Below are positions 55,200 through 63,770 of a stretch of DNA of 64,000 nucleotides, one piece after another. A program made the translations under genes and the position numbers. Each line of letters opens with the position of its first letter. Positions within the stretch are counted from its first letter, which is position 1. The stretch comes from Streptomyces sp. NA02950 (lineage in GTDB: Bacteria; Actinomycetota; Actinomycetes; Streptomycetales; Streptomycetaceae): positions 372,001 through 436,000 of the forward strand of contig NZ_CP054916.1 in NCBI RefSeq assembly GCF_013364155.1, read 5' to 3'. Under the pieces are notes generated by a model. The model had not been told where the DNA came from, did not search any database, and was given only the letters and a program-made list of their open reading frames with translations.

Positions 55200-55736
55200 C
55201 CGGCTCGTGTCCCGGTGAGGAGGGCACAGTAGAGCTGGGCGACTCGGGCCGACCCTGCGCCGACGCGGCGACGATCTCGCCCGGTACGAGGGCACAGCAC
55301 CGCAAAGTCACTGGCTCGGCTGGAGGACACCGCCCAGGCCCTGTTCACGCTGGATGACCATCGGCCCACGCCGATCGTTGTCGATGAGATCCCGAACCGC
55401 TTCGGTATCGCCGGGCGGTGGGGGCGGCAATGGGCCGGGCGGCACGGTTGACGGCGTGCGCGTGCCGCGCGTTCCTGCTCCCCCGTCCCGTTCACCTCGG
55501 TCACCCTTGAGCCCCGCTTCCGAGAGCGGGTGCCCGGCACACACCAGGCGTAACGGCGCCGTGCCGCGGCCGCTTTCCAGGGCGAACCGCACTGCATCGG
55601 CATCCCGCTCGGCGCGTACTCCGACCACGATGCCGCCGTCGGCAGCCGCGTGCGGCATAAGGTGATCACGAAGCGTTCGCCGCCGCGGCAGCGCCAAGCG
55701 CCCACTACTGGTTGTCGTCGCCCTGGGGGTGGTGCC
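55200..55736. other. Intergenic region with USP and unassigned remnants
   Basis: On the minus strand at about 55540-55665 the frame reads GGIVVGVRAERDADAVRFAL then LRLVCAGHPL, the beginning of a USP second domain without its continuation. On the plus strand at about 55300-55453 a frame reads LARLEDTAQALFTLDDHRPT and RFGIAGRWGRQWAGRHG, protein-like but not recognised. No intact gene is present. Confidence 0.45.
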
Positions 55737-56399
55737 GTGCTCAGTCGCCTCGCAGGCGTCGTGGTGCCCGTCTTCGGCCATCTGAAAGTCACCACGGAGA
55801 CGGGTGCCCCACCGTCCGCAGGCAGTATCATCATCGCCAACCACACCTCCCTCAGCGATCCTGCGATCGTCCTCGCAGCGCTGCGCCGCCTCGGTACCGA
55901 ACCCATCGTCCTGGCAGCCGCGGGGCTGTGGCGCATCCCCCTGCTCGGCCGTGTCCTCACCCGGGAAGGGAACATCCCGGTTCACCGTCACGACCCGCGA
56001 GCCGCGCAAGCCCTGGAGGATGCCCAGGCCGCACTGGCCGCGGGCCGGTCCGTCCTGCTCTACCCGGAAGGCGGGCTCCCGCACCGCAAGGGCACTTGTG
56101 AAGCCCCGCCCCGGGCCCTGCATCCGGGCCTCTTCCACCTCGCGCGGTCGACCGGCGCCCAGGTCGTGCCCCTCGGTCAGGCCGGAGCACGCGCGCTGGC
56201 GTCAGGCAGCCCCGTCGAACAACTGGTCAGGCTGGTCACCGCTCCACTGTGCCGCCCGGAACTGCACGTGCACGTCGGTGCGCCGCTGTTCCTCGGCAGC
56301 GAACAGGGCCAGGCCCTTGCCCTGGCCCGCAGGGCACTGACCCGGGCCTGGTACGTCGCTGCCCGACAGCTCGGCGAGCCGGTCCCCGTCGCATCCTGA
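55737..56399 (+). CDS. 1-acyl-sn-glycerol-3-phosphate acyltransferase family (PlsC-like)
   Basis: Acyltransferase of 220 residues from GTG 55737. The catalytic HX4D motif is IIANHTSLSDPAIV at about residues 33-46, and the glycerophosphate-binding motif is VLLYPEGGLPHRKG. PLCRPELHVHVGAPLFL is the conserved C-terminal strand. It would acylate lysophosphatidic acid or a related lipid at the membrane. The N-terminus lacks a strong transmembrane helix, with only VLSRLAGVVVPVFGHL. A strong terminator follows, so the unit ends here. Confidence 0.82.
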   Translation: MLSRLAGVVVPVFGHLKVTTETGAPPSAGSIIIANHTSLSDPAIVLAALRRLGTEPIVLAAAGLWRIPLLGRVLTREGNIPVHRHDPRAAQALEDAQAALAAGRSVLLYPEGGLPHRKGTCEAPPRALHPGLFHLARSTGAQVVPLGQAGARALASGSPVEQLVRLVTAPLCRPELHVHVGAPLFLGSEQGQALALARRALTRAWYVAARQLGEPVPVAS

Positions 56400-56431
56400 A
56401 CCTTGGCCGACCCGCTTCAACCGTTGCGCAT

Positions 56432-56466
56432 GTGGCCGACCGCCCATGGGCTGGGCGGTCGGCCAC
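56432..56466 (+). terminator. Strong hairpin terminator after the acyltransferase
   Basis: Arms GTGGCCGACCGCCC (56432-56445) and GGGCGGTCGGCCAC (56453-56466) form a perfect 14 bp stem with a seven-base loop, 33 bases after the stop codon. Confidence 0.75.
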
Positions 56467-56759
56467 CCTTGACGGACGACCCTGCGAAGAGCGCCACCTG
56501 GGCCTGATGCGCGCCGGAACAGTGTCCTCCTGGGACCCGTTCCATCAGGGCGACGCTGGAACAAGGATTCTCCGCGGCCATGGCACCCGAGTCGGGCGTC
56601 GAGCGCAGATGGAGCGCGCCTTGCGAGTGGCTTCACCGTTGGGGGTCGATGAATCGGCGCCGACCGACGCCGATCGCGGCCAGGTGCCCGCTGCCGGTTC
56701 TGCGACTGACCGGCGTTCCACCAGAGGTTTCCGGCGGGCGGAGCCGGTGTCGCCGACTC

Positions 56760-57090
56760 GTCCATCGGTGACTGCTTGGCCGATGGCTTCCGCGGCCGGC
56801 TCGGAGCTGGTGGGAGTGGCGGTCCTGGAGTGGACCTCGCCGTCCTCCCCGCGGTGCTGCCATGCCTGCTTGAGGCCCAGGCCGAGCGGGAGCAGGCCCA
56901 GGTACCCGCCGAAGCCAGTGGCGACGGCCACGGCGAGGTTCGCGAGGAGTCCGCGTTACTGACCGGGCACGACACCCCGGGTGGAACCGGGGTGCCCGGC
57001 TCCCTGGGCGAAGAACAGCGCGGGCAGCAGGATGTCGTCGATGTTGGTGACGGCGAACAGCCCGGCCGCCAGGCCCGGTTATCCCTCACG
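56760..57090 (-). pseudogene. CadD-like cadmium/cation transporter remnant
   Basis: Minus strand: LFAVTNIDDILLPALFFAQG, then PGSTRGVVPGQ followed by a stop, then LANLAVAVATGFGGYLGLLP and LGLGLKQAWQHRGEDGEV. These are consecutive parts of CadD-family membrane proteins (AVTNIDDI is diagnostic). The in-frame TAA near 56955, where Tyr is normal, and the missing C-terminal half show it is broken. The 290 bases before it after the terminator show nothing clear. Confidence 0.65.
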
Positions 57091-57124
57091 GCTGCGCTCG
57101 TGCACGGCCCCGACTCCGGCGGCA

Positions 57125-57523
57125 GGGCAGGACGCGCCGCGCGTGGTGTCCTTCGCCGGTGTGGCGCCCCTGGCCCTGCTGGCCGACGGCCCCGCGGGGC
57201 CGGCGGATCTCGTCGCCGACACATTCGACGGCCTGGTCGTCGACGGCCTCCGGCGGCAGTCGCCGCGCGAGACCCTGCGCGTCTTCCTCGCCACCAACCG
57301 CAGCTGCGCCGCCACCGCCGACCTGCTCACCGTCCACCACCGCATCCAGCAGACCGTCGAGACGTACGGAGAGCTGCTGGAGGACACCAGCTTCGAGTTG
57401 CGGCCGGCCTTCGCCATCTGCCGCTGGCACCGGGCGACCGTGCTGCGCCGGGCGGCCCCGAGGAGGGCCCGGCGCACCCGGTGGTTCACCCACGGCCTCA
57501 GACGAAGGCGCTCTTGCCGGTGA
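57125..57523 (+). pseudogene. C-terminal fragment of a PucR-type regulator
   Basis: The frame reads LVADTFDGLVVDGLRRQSPR, then ETLRVFLATNRSCAATADLL and TVHHRIQQTVETYGELL, the C-terminal helix-turn-helix (HTH_30) of PucR/CdaR-type regulators. The N-terminal sensory part is absent and no start codon context exists. The last 26 bases overlap the convergent acyl-CoA dehydrogenase gene. Confidence 0.6.
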
Positions 57524-58712
57524 TCGCCTTGCCCACGATGAGCGTGTTCATCTCGCGGGTTCCCTCGAAGGAGTAGATCGCCTCGGCGTCGGCGAAGAAC
57601 CGTGCGATGTCGTAGTCCAGCACGATGCCGTTGCCTCCGAAGATCTCCCGGCTCCATGCCACGACCTCACGCATCCGCGAGGTCACGAACGCCTTGGCCA
57701 GCGCGGAGTGCTCGTCGCGGAAGATCCCGGCGTCCTGCAGACGGGCCAGCTGCACCAGCATGCCCCAGGAGGCTGTGATGTTGCCGAGGCTCTTGACCAG
57801 CAGATCCTGGACCATCTGGAACCGGGCGATCGGCCGGCCGAACTGCCTGCGTTCCTTGGCGTAGTCCAGCGCCAGCTCATAGGCGCCGATCATCACACCC
57901 AGGGCCTGCCACGCCACGCCGCTGCGGGTGGCGCGGAGGATCTCAGCGACGTCCCGGAAGTAGTTGATCTCCTGCAGCCGGTTGGCCTCCGGCACCCTGA
58001 CATCGGTCAGGGTGATCTCGGCGTTCTCCACGATCCGGAACGCGATCTTGTTTTCGATCTTGACCGGGGAGAAGCCCGGGGTGCCCTTCTCCACCACAAA
58101 GCCCTTGACCTGGTCGTCGGCCTCGTCACGGGCCCAGACCACGACCAGGTCGGCGAAGGTGGCATTGCCGATCCACCTCTTGGCGCCGTTGAGAACCCAG
58201 TTCTCGCCGTCCCAGCGTGCGGTGGTGCGCATACCGCCAGCCACGTCGGAGCCGCCGAGGGGTTCGGTCATCGCGAAGGCGCCGATCGTGTCCATCGCGG
58301 CCATCGCGGGCAGCCAGCGGTCCCGCTGCCGCTGGTCGCCGCCCCGGTAGATGCTGTACATGGCCAGCCCGCTGTGTACGCCGAAGAAGGTGGCGGAGGA
58401 GGCGTCGGTGCGGGTGCACTCCATGGAGACCATGCCGACCAGTAGGTTGCTCGCCGCGGGCAGCGGGTCGCCGTAGCCCTCGTAGGGCAGCCCCGCGAGC
58501 CCCAGGCCGCGGAAGATGTCCACCAGTTCGCGGGGGAACTCCCCCTTGGCCCAATACTCGTTGACCAGCGGCTTCACCTCGCTGCGCACCACGTCCCTGG
58601 CCTTGAGGAGCAGCTTGCGCTCCTCCTCGGGCAGCAGGTTCTCGTAGCCGTAGAAGTCGGCGGTGAGCGCGGCTTGGAAGTGCTTCTCCTCGACCGGCAG
58701 GGTGGTGGTCAT
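57498..58712 (-). CDS. Acyl-CoA dehydrogenase (glutaryl-CoA dehydrogenase-like)
   Basis: FAD enzyme of 404 residues. GAFAMTEPLGGSDVAGGM binds FAD and substrate, NGAKRWIGNATFADLVVVWA is the central beta domain, and YSFEGTREMNTLIVGKAITG near the C-terminus holds the catalytic base Glu383 in the position used by glutaryl-CoA dehydrogenases. The GCDH-type Arg/Glu for dicarboxylyl substrates cannot be confirmed by eye. The ATG overlaps the stop of the preceding gene (ATGA). It is the last gene of the five-gene catabolic unit. Confidence 0.88.
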   Translation of the reverse strand: MTTTLPVEEKHFQAALTADFYGYENLLPEEERKLLLKARDVVRSEVKPLVNEYWAKGEFPRELVDIFRGLGLAGLPYEGYGDPLPAASNLLVGMVSMECTRTDASSATFFGVHSGLAMYSIYRGGDQRQRDRWLPAMAAMDTIGAFAMTEPLGGSDVAGGMRTTARWDGENWVLNGAKRWIGNATFADLVVVWARDEADDQVKGFVVEKGTPGFSPVKIENKIAFRIVENAEITLTDVRVPEANRLQEINYFRDVAEILRATRSGVAWQALGVMIGAYELALDYAKERRQFGRPIARFQMVQDLLVKSLGNITASWGMLVQLARLQDAGIFRDEHSALAKAFVTSRMREVVAWSREIFGGNGIVLDYDIARFFADAEAIYSFEGTREMNTLIVGKAITGKSAFV

Positions 58713-59665
58713 CGCTGGTTCTCCTCAGTGGTGTTGCCGGTGGCGTGCAGTGCGGCCAGCACGGCGGTCTGCTTGTGGTCGCGCTCCTGGGTGAGTTCGG
58801 AGTAGGAGCGGTGGCCGTATGCCTTCTCCACGGCCGTGATGAGCCGTTCGGTCTCTTCCGGACCCTGGTCGGGCTGTCCGAGCGCATCCCACATGCGCTT
58901 CATCGACACGCCGATGTGCTCATCCATGTGCCGGTAGCCGCCGGGGCCTCCGCCCAGGTGTGCGCCGAGGAACGGGCCCACCGTGGACCAGCGCAGGCCG
59001 AGCGAGTTCGTCACCACAGTGTCCAGTTCGGCGGGGCCGACCACGCCCTGTTCGACCAGATAGATGGCCTCACGGCTCAGCGCGTTCTGCAGGCGGTTGC
59101 CGACAAAGCCGGGGATCTCCTTGCGTTCCACCACGGGGGTACGGCCCACGGAGCGGTAGAACTCCACCGCCCGCGCAACGGACTCCTCGCTGGTGTGCTC
59201 GCCGGGCACCACTTCCACGAGCGGCACCAGGTGCGGCGGGTTGAAGGGATGGCCGATGAGCACGCGGCTCGCGTCGTCGAGCTCACCGGAGAAGGCCGTG
59301 GCGGGGATGGCCGAGGACGAGCTCAGCAGCAGCGCGTGCGCCGGGGCCTCGCGGACCAGAGTGGCGAACAGCTCCTGCTTGAAGCCGATGTTCTCCGGTC
59401 CGTTCTCCTGGACGACATCGGCGTCCCGCACCGCCTCGGTGACATCGGAGGCCAGCTGGACCCGGTTGGCGATGTCGCGTATGTCCAGGCCCTGTTCGGC
59501 CAGTTGGGGGGCGCAGGCGGTCAGTGCCGCCTCAACCGCCTCGGCGAGGTCCGGACGCGGGTCGGTGACCCGCACCCGCATGCCATGGCCTGCGAACAGC
59601 GCGGTCCAGGACAGCCCGATGGTCCCGGCACCGATCACGGCGGCGGTGGTGAATGGCTTGCTCAT
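58709..59665 (-). CDS. 3-hydroxyacyl-CoA dehydrogenase family protein
   Basis: NAD-dependent dehydrogenase of 318 residues. The N-terminal Rossmann motif AAVIGAGTIGLSWTALFAGH (GAGTIG at 12-17) leads to VRVTDPRPD. The catalytic His lies in VLIGHPFNPPHLVPLVEVVP, and RKEIPGFVGNRLQNALSREA begins the C-terminal domain. This single-unit form also includes L-carnitine dehydrogenase and L-gulonate dehydrogenase, so a hydroxyacid rather than a CoA ester is possible. The ATG overlaps the preceding stop by one base (TGATG); GTG 59668 is an alternative. Confidence 0.86.
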   Translation of the reverse strand: MSKPFTTAAVIGAGTIGLSWTALFAGHGMRVRVTDPRPDLAEAVEAALTACAPQLAEQGLDIRDIANRVQLASDVTEAVRDADVVQENGPENIGFKQELFATLVREAPAHALLLSSSSAIPATAFSGELDDASRVLIGHPFNPPHLVPLVEVVPGEHTSEESVARAVEFYRSVGRTPVVERKEIPGFVGNRLQNALSREAIYLVEQGVVGPAELDTVVTNSLGLRWSTVGPFLGAHLGGGPGGYRHMDEHIGVSMKRMWDALGQPDQGPEETERLITAVEKAYGHRSYSELTQERDHKQTAVLAALHATGNTTEENQR

Positions 59666-60417
59666 CACATGTCTTCCTTCTGCTGTCGCAGGTAGTCGTG
59701 GACCGGGGTGGCCGGGGCCAGGGTCAGGTCGGTGACGATGTGGCTCGCCGAGACGACTTCGCGTACGGGCAGATCGGCCAACGGGGCGAGCACATGCTCG
59801 AACAGCTGCAGCCGCGCGGGGCCGGTCCAGGCGCCCTTCACCTCGATGTCACTGATCTCGGTGCGGACCAGCTGTGCCACCTGCGGGGTACCGTCGAACC
59901 CCGGGACCAGCTTGAGGAGATACGTCGGCACGGTGATCTGTCGCGCGGCGTCCTCGGGATCCATTTCGTAGTGCTTGTAGCCCATCGTCGCGGTCGCCAC
60001 CTGCAGGGTGCCGTAATCCAGGACACCGACGAGAGCGCCGTGGTCCACATAGAGGCCGGGCAGTCCGACGGTCTTCGGATACGCGCCCGCTTCGCGGCCG
60101 GAGGCGGTGGCCGGGAAGTTGTCCAGGTACATCGCGTGGAGATACTCGCCCCACTCGCCGTTGTAGCGGACCCGGATCGCCTGCCCGCACTCGGTGTACG
60201 GCCCGTACCCGGTCACATCGCCCATCCGCATGACCTCGAAGCGCACCAGCGGTTCGCCGATCTCCAGCGGCTGAGGCACCACCGCCCGCAGTGCGTCGGT
60301 GTCGGTGCGGTACACGATGTTGAGGTATTCGCGGTTGGTGAAGCGTGGCACGACCGGTGCATAGGCCGGGTTGACCAGCGGGGTCGCGATGTGCCGGACG
60401 ACGTCTGCTTCCTTCAT
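59665..60417 (-). CDS. adc: Acetoacetate decarboxylase family protein
   Basis: Protein of 250 residues. The three key residues of clostridial acetoacetate decarboxylase are found at the same numbers: Arg29 (RFTNRE), Glu76 (YGPYTECGQ) and the Schiff-base Lys115 (AYPKTVGLPG). The second Lys next to it in the clostridial enzyme (Lys116) is Thr here, which could alter the lowered pKa of the catalytic Lys. The reaction would be decarboxylation of acetoacetate or another beta-keto acid. GGAGAGAACAG precedes the ATG. It lies between the enoyl-CoA hydratase and the hydroxyacyl dehydrogenase genes. Confidence 0.86.
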   Translation of the reverse strand: MKEADVVRHIATPLVNPAYAPVVPRFTNREYLNIVYRTDTDALRAVVPQPLEIGEPLVRFEVMRMGDVTGYGPYTECGQAIRVRYNGEWGEYLHAMYLDNFPATASGREAGAYPKTVGLPGLYVDHGALVGVLDYGTLQVATATMGYKHYEMDPEDAARQITVPTYLLKLVPGFDGTPQVAQLVRTEISDIEVKGAWTGPARLQLFEHVLAPLADLPVREVVSASHIVTDLTLAPATPVHDYLRQQKEDM

Positions 60418-60436
60418 GATCTGTTCTCTCCGGGCT

Positions 60437-61207
60437 CTACTCGCCCTGCCAGCGCGGGGCGCGGCGCTCGGCGAAGGCCGTCATGCCTTCGCGGACATCG
60501 GCGGTCGACTTCAGGGCGGCCATCTCCCATTCCTGGGCGCGGAAGGCGTCCGGCTCGGGAACGCCGTCGGCAGCGCGTGCGATCCGCTTGACGGCGGCGA
60601 GAGCGAGAGGGGCGTTCGCGGCGAGCCGTTCGGCGAGCCGCAGGGCCGTCTTGACGGCTTCGCCCGGGGCCACCACACGGTTGGCGACGCCGAGTTGGCC
60701 GGCTCGCTCGCCGGTGATCGGCGCACCGGTCAGCAGGAGTTCCATCGCGAGGTGGTACGGGATCCGCTTGGGCAGGCGGATCGCACCGCCGCCGGCCGCG
60801 ACCAGGCCGCGGGTGACCTCAGGCAGGCCGAAGGTGGCGTCGGCGGCCGTCACAATGAGGTCGCAGCTGAGCGCCAGTTCGAAACCGCCGCCCAGTGCCC
60901 AGCCTTCCACCGCGGCGATCAGCGGCTTGGTGGTCGCGGCCTGGGTCAGCCCGCCGAATCCCCGTCCCGGGATCTCCGGCGACTCCCCGGCCAGCGCGGC
61001 CTTGAGGTCCATTCCGGCGCTGAAGGTGCCCTGCGCGCCGGTCAGTACGCCGGTGCGCAGATCCTTGTCACCTTCCAAGGTGTCGATGGCGCCGGCGAGT
61101 CCGCCGGCGACGGCCGCGTTGACCGCGTTGCGTGCCTTCGGCCGGTCGATGGTGATGAGCAGAGTGGAACCGATTCTCTCGGTCCGCACCTCAGGGGTGG
61201 TGTTCAT
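60437..61207 (-). CDS. Enoyl-CoA hydratase/isomerase family protein
   Basis: Crotonase of 256 residues. LTGAQGTFSAGMDLKAALAG is the first oxyanion loop, and AAVEGWALGGGFELALSCDL the second, with the GG dipeptide. TFGLPEVTRGLVAAGGGAIR carries one of the two active-site acids at PE; the second (usually Glu in the PGAGG-type loop) is replaced by small residues, so isomerase or other crotonase chemistry is possible. It is second in the operon, 42 bases after the CoA-transferase and 20 bases before adc. Confidence 0.86.
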   Translation of the reverse strand: MNTTPEVRTERIGSTLLITIDRPKARNAVNAAVAGGLAGAIDTLEGDKDLRTGVLTGAQGTFSAGMDLKAALAGESPEIPGRGFGGLTQAATTKPLIAAVEGWALGGGFELALSCDLIVTAADATFGLPEVTRGLVAAGGGAIRLPKRIPYHLAMELLLTGAPITGERAGQLGVANRVVAPGEAVKTALRLAERLAANAPLALAAVKRIARAADGVPEPDAFRAQEWEMAALKSTADVREGMTAFAERRAPRWQGE

Positions 61208-61249
61208 GGCGTACGTCCTTGTGCCGTTTCTCTACGAGTGATGGCGTGC

Positions 61250-62416
61250 TCAGTGGCTCTCGGCGAGTTCCTGGAAGACCTCGTCGGTGTGCTCGCCCGG
61301 CAGCGGGGCGAGCCGCCGGACCGAGCCGGGGGTCACGGAGAAGCGCACGGGGATGCCGATCGAGCGGGTGGCGCCCTCGCTCGGGTGGTCCACCACCTCG
61401 AGCAGATGTCCCTCCCTCACGTACGGGTCCTCGCCCGCCCGGTCCAACTCCAGCACCGGCGCCATGGGGATGCTGTGCTCGGCGCAGACTCCCTCCCACT
61501 CCTCGGTGGTCAGGGCCGGCGCGCACTCCTCGATGAGCGCCACCAGCGAAGGGACGTCGACATCGCGGATGGCATCGCCGGTCACGCGTGGGTCCTCGAC
61601 GAGATCGGGGCGTCCCGCCGCGGCGAAGAAGTCCCGGAAGTTCCGCGAGGTGTACGGCATGACGCAGGCGAGCCCGTCCTTGGTGGATACCGCGCGGTGC
61701 CCCTCGGTCAGCGAGAGAGGGAAGCCGGTCGGTCCGGCGGGGGGCTCGAAGGCGTGGCCGGACAGGTGCTCGACGAGGTTGAAGGCCAGGAGGGTGTCGG
61801 CCATCGGGATCTCGATGTACTGTCCGGTCCCCGCGTGTTCGCGGTGCACCAGTGCGGCGAGTGCCGAGTAGACGATGGTGAGGGCTGCGACCTTGTCGGC
61901 GAGGATCGTCGGGATATAGGCGGGGGTTCCCAGCGCCCGGTTCGTGATGTCCACCAGGCCGGAGGCCGCCTGGACGGTCTCGTCGTAGGCGGCGTTGCCC
62001 GCCCGGTCGGAGTCGCTGCGGAAACCCTGCCCGTGGGCGTAGACGATGCGCGGGTTGCGTGCGGCGACCCGCTCGTAGTCAAGGCCGAGGCGAGCCAGCG
62101 CGCCTGGACGCACATTGGTGATCAGAACATCGGCCGTCTCGATGAGCTCCAGCGCCCGCTCGCGATCGTCCTCCCGCTTGAGGTTCAGCGCCACGCTGCG
62201 CTTGTTGCGGTTCACACTGAGGGTGAGGGGCGTCATCCCCGGGGTGTGGCGGTACGGGCCCACCCGTACGCTGTCGGCCTGTGACTCGATCTTGATCACA
62301 TCCGCGCCGAGGTCCCCCAGGATCTGTGCCGCGTACGGGCCCATCACCACTGTCGACAGATCGATCACGCGCACCCCGTCCAGGGGTCCGGCCGCGTTCC
62401 GCGCCGCGATGTCCAT
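61250..62416 (-). CDS. Class III CoA-transferase (CaiB/BaiF family)
   Basis: Protein of 388 residues. LDGVRVIDLSTVVMGPYAAQ then ILGDLGADVIKIES is the interlaced Rossmann start; NRNKRSVALNLKREDDRERA is the CoA-binding segment; and AYDETVQAASGLVDITN lies at the place of the catalytic Asp region of this family. It transfers CoA from a donor thioester to a carboxylate, activating it for the dehydrogenase and hydratase encoded downstream. I start at the ATG at 62416 (five bases after AGGAG with the best spacing); 62419 and 62422 are in frame. It is the first structural gene of the unit. Confidence 0.87.
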   Translation of the reverse strand: MDIAARNAAGPLDGVRVIDLSTVVMGPYAAQILGDLGADVIKIESQADSVRVGPYRHTPGMTPLTLSVNRNKRSVALNLKREDDRERALELIETADVLITNVRPGALARLGLDYERVAARNPRIVYAHGQGFRSDSDRAGNAAYDETVQAASGLVDITNRALGTPAYIPTILADKVAALTIVYSALAALVHREHAGTGQYIEIPMADTLLAFNLVEHLSGHAFEPPAGPTGFPLSLTEGHRAVSTKDGLACVMPYTSRNFRDFFAAAGRPDLVEDPRVTGDAIRDVDVPSLVALIEECAPALTTEEWEGVCAEHSIPMAPVLELDRAGEDPYVREGHLLEVVDHPSEGATRSIGIPVRFSVTPGSVRRLAPLPGEHTDEVFQELAESH

Positions 62417-62500
62417 CATCACTCCTGTCTCGTGCCATCTTTTTCCTCAACCGAAGTTAGTGGCAGATACATGAATATGGAATGATCATGTGACGAACAA

Positions 62501-62525
62501 CGGCATGACCACAGCGGTCATGCCG
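62501..62525. promoter_or_regulatory. Perfect inverted repeat between LysR and CoA-transferase genes
   Basis: Arms CGGCATGACC (62501-62510) and GGTCATGCCG (62516-62525) flank five bases. It lies 36 bases after the LysR stop and about 85 bases before the CoA-transferase start on the same strand, with AT-rich sequence (ATGAATATGGAATGATCATG) in between. It may be the LysR operator for the catabolic unit or a terminator of the regulator gene. Confidence 0.5.
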
Positions 62526-62560
62526 ATTCCATAGGGCAAGCCAAACGGTTCTTGATCTTC

Positions 62561-63472
62561 TTAAACGGAAATCGGGTAACCGAAGACAGCCCGGGCGCGC
62601 CTGGCGAGATCCGCCAGGTCGGCCCCCTCCACCGCCCTGTCCTTACGGAACAACAGGCCGGTCACCAGAGAAGGTTGAAAGTCCTCGACGGGCAGGACGA
62701 GCACGTTGTCCAGGCGGTACCGGTTCATCGGACTCTCGGCGGAGAGCATCGTCATCGAGAATGCGAGGCCGCTGGAAATCAATTCGGCGGAGCCGGAATA
62801 GTCCGCGGTATTGATGCGTATTCTCTTCTTGATTCCGGCGTGATTGAGCCGGGCGTCGATTTCCTGGAAATAGGCGGGCAGCGCGTCATGGGGCGTAGCC
62901 GCGTAGGGCAGATCCTTCAGCTCGTCCAGAGTGATCGCCGACCGGCCGGCGAACCGGTCGGCGGGGACAGCGGCACCGAGCCGCTCCCTCATCACCTCGA
63001 TGATCTCCAGCGCCGGGTCGGCGACCGGCAGCCGCGCCAGCGCGAGCGCGAGCCTGCCGTCGCGCACGCCGGTGACCAGATCCGCGGATGTGCCGGGCCA
63101 GCGTCGCAGCTCGAAGGTCTCGCTGCAGGCCTCTTCGAGCAGCCGGACCCGCTCACGCAGATCCGGGTGCACTCCGGCGGGCATCCCGATCAGCGCCGTG
63201 CCGCGCCGTAGCCGGACGGCCTCGCTCAGCCGCCAGGGAATCGAGTTGACGCTGTCGAGCACCTCGCGGGCCATCGGCAAGAGAGCCGTACCCGCGGACG
63301 TCAGCTCGACCCGGTGGGTCGTGCGCTCGAACAGTACCTGGCCCAGTTCACGCTCAAGATCCTTGATCCGCTGGCTCAGTGGGGAGGTCGCCATGTGCAG
63401 CCTGCGCGCCGCCCGCGAGAAGTTGAGCTCTTCCGCGACGGCCACAAAGTACCGCAGGTGCAGGATGTCCAC
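62561..63472 (-). CDS. LysR family transcriptional regulator
   Basis: LTTR of 303 residues. MDILHLRYFVAVAEELNFSR followed by LHMATSPLSQRIKDLERELG is a standard winged helix. The effector domain includes YAATPHDALPAYFQEIDARL. It lies upstream of and in the same direction as the catabolic operon, 144 bases from the CoA-transferase start, with a perfect inverted repeat between them. It is the natural candidate activator of that operon and possibly of the SDR gene on the other side. Confidence 0.88.
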   Translation of the reverse strand: MDILHLRYFVAVAEELNFSRAARRLHMATSPLSQRIKDLERELGQVLFERTTHRVELTSAGTALLPMAREVLDSVNSIPWRLSEAVRLRRGTALIGMPAGVHPDLRERVRLLEEACSETFELRRWPGTSADLVTGVRDGRLALALARLPVADPALEIIEVMRERLGAAVPADRFAGRSAITLDELKDLPYAATPHDALPAYFQEIDARLNHAGIKKRIRINTADYSGSAELISSGLAFSMTMLSAESPMNRYRLDNVLVLPVEDFQPSLVTGLLFRKDRAVEGADLADLARRARAVFGYPISV

Positions 63473-63712
63473 ACCCTCAATCTACCTCGCGGTACGGAGC
63501 ACCCGGCGGAAGGAGAGCGGCCGGCAGCCTCCCACCGGGCCGTCGGCGATCCTGTGGTCATCCACCCGCCGATGACATACGGAACCGCGCCTGAGCCGGT
63601 TCTTCGTCGGTAGTGGAGGCGGCAGGCCACGGCCTGGTGGCGTCTGCGCCAGGCCGGCCAGTTCAGTGCGTGGGTGACACGCACCCGGTCGGCTCGGGGC
63701 CCCGCCCTTGAC

Positions 63713-63760
63713 CTTGACGCCAGGTCAGAGCTTAGGCCTTGACGCCAGGTCAAGACTTAG
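63713..63760. repeat. Tandem 23-base operator-like repeats before the SDR gene
   Basis: Two copies, 63713-63735 and 63738-63760, 25 bases apart, share CTTGACGCCAGGTCA and end in CTTAG. Within each copy TTGAC and GTCA(A) form an inverted repeat around GCCAG. The array ends ten bases before the GTG of the SDR gene. The form resembles a MerR- or TetR-type operator doubled over a promoter (TTGACC at 63709-63714 could be a -35 element). The 240 bases between the LysR start and the array contain no gene. Confidence 0.5.
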
Positions 63761-63770
63761 CGCCCCGCCC

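Noticed and set aside
60371..62284. 637-codon open frame on the plus strand
   Set aside because: It is antisense to enoyl-CoA hydratase and CoA-transferase genes with clear family motifs; a GC-bias shadow.
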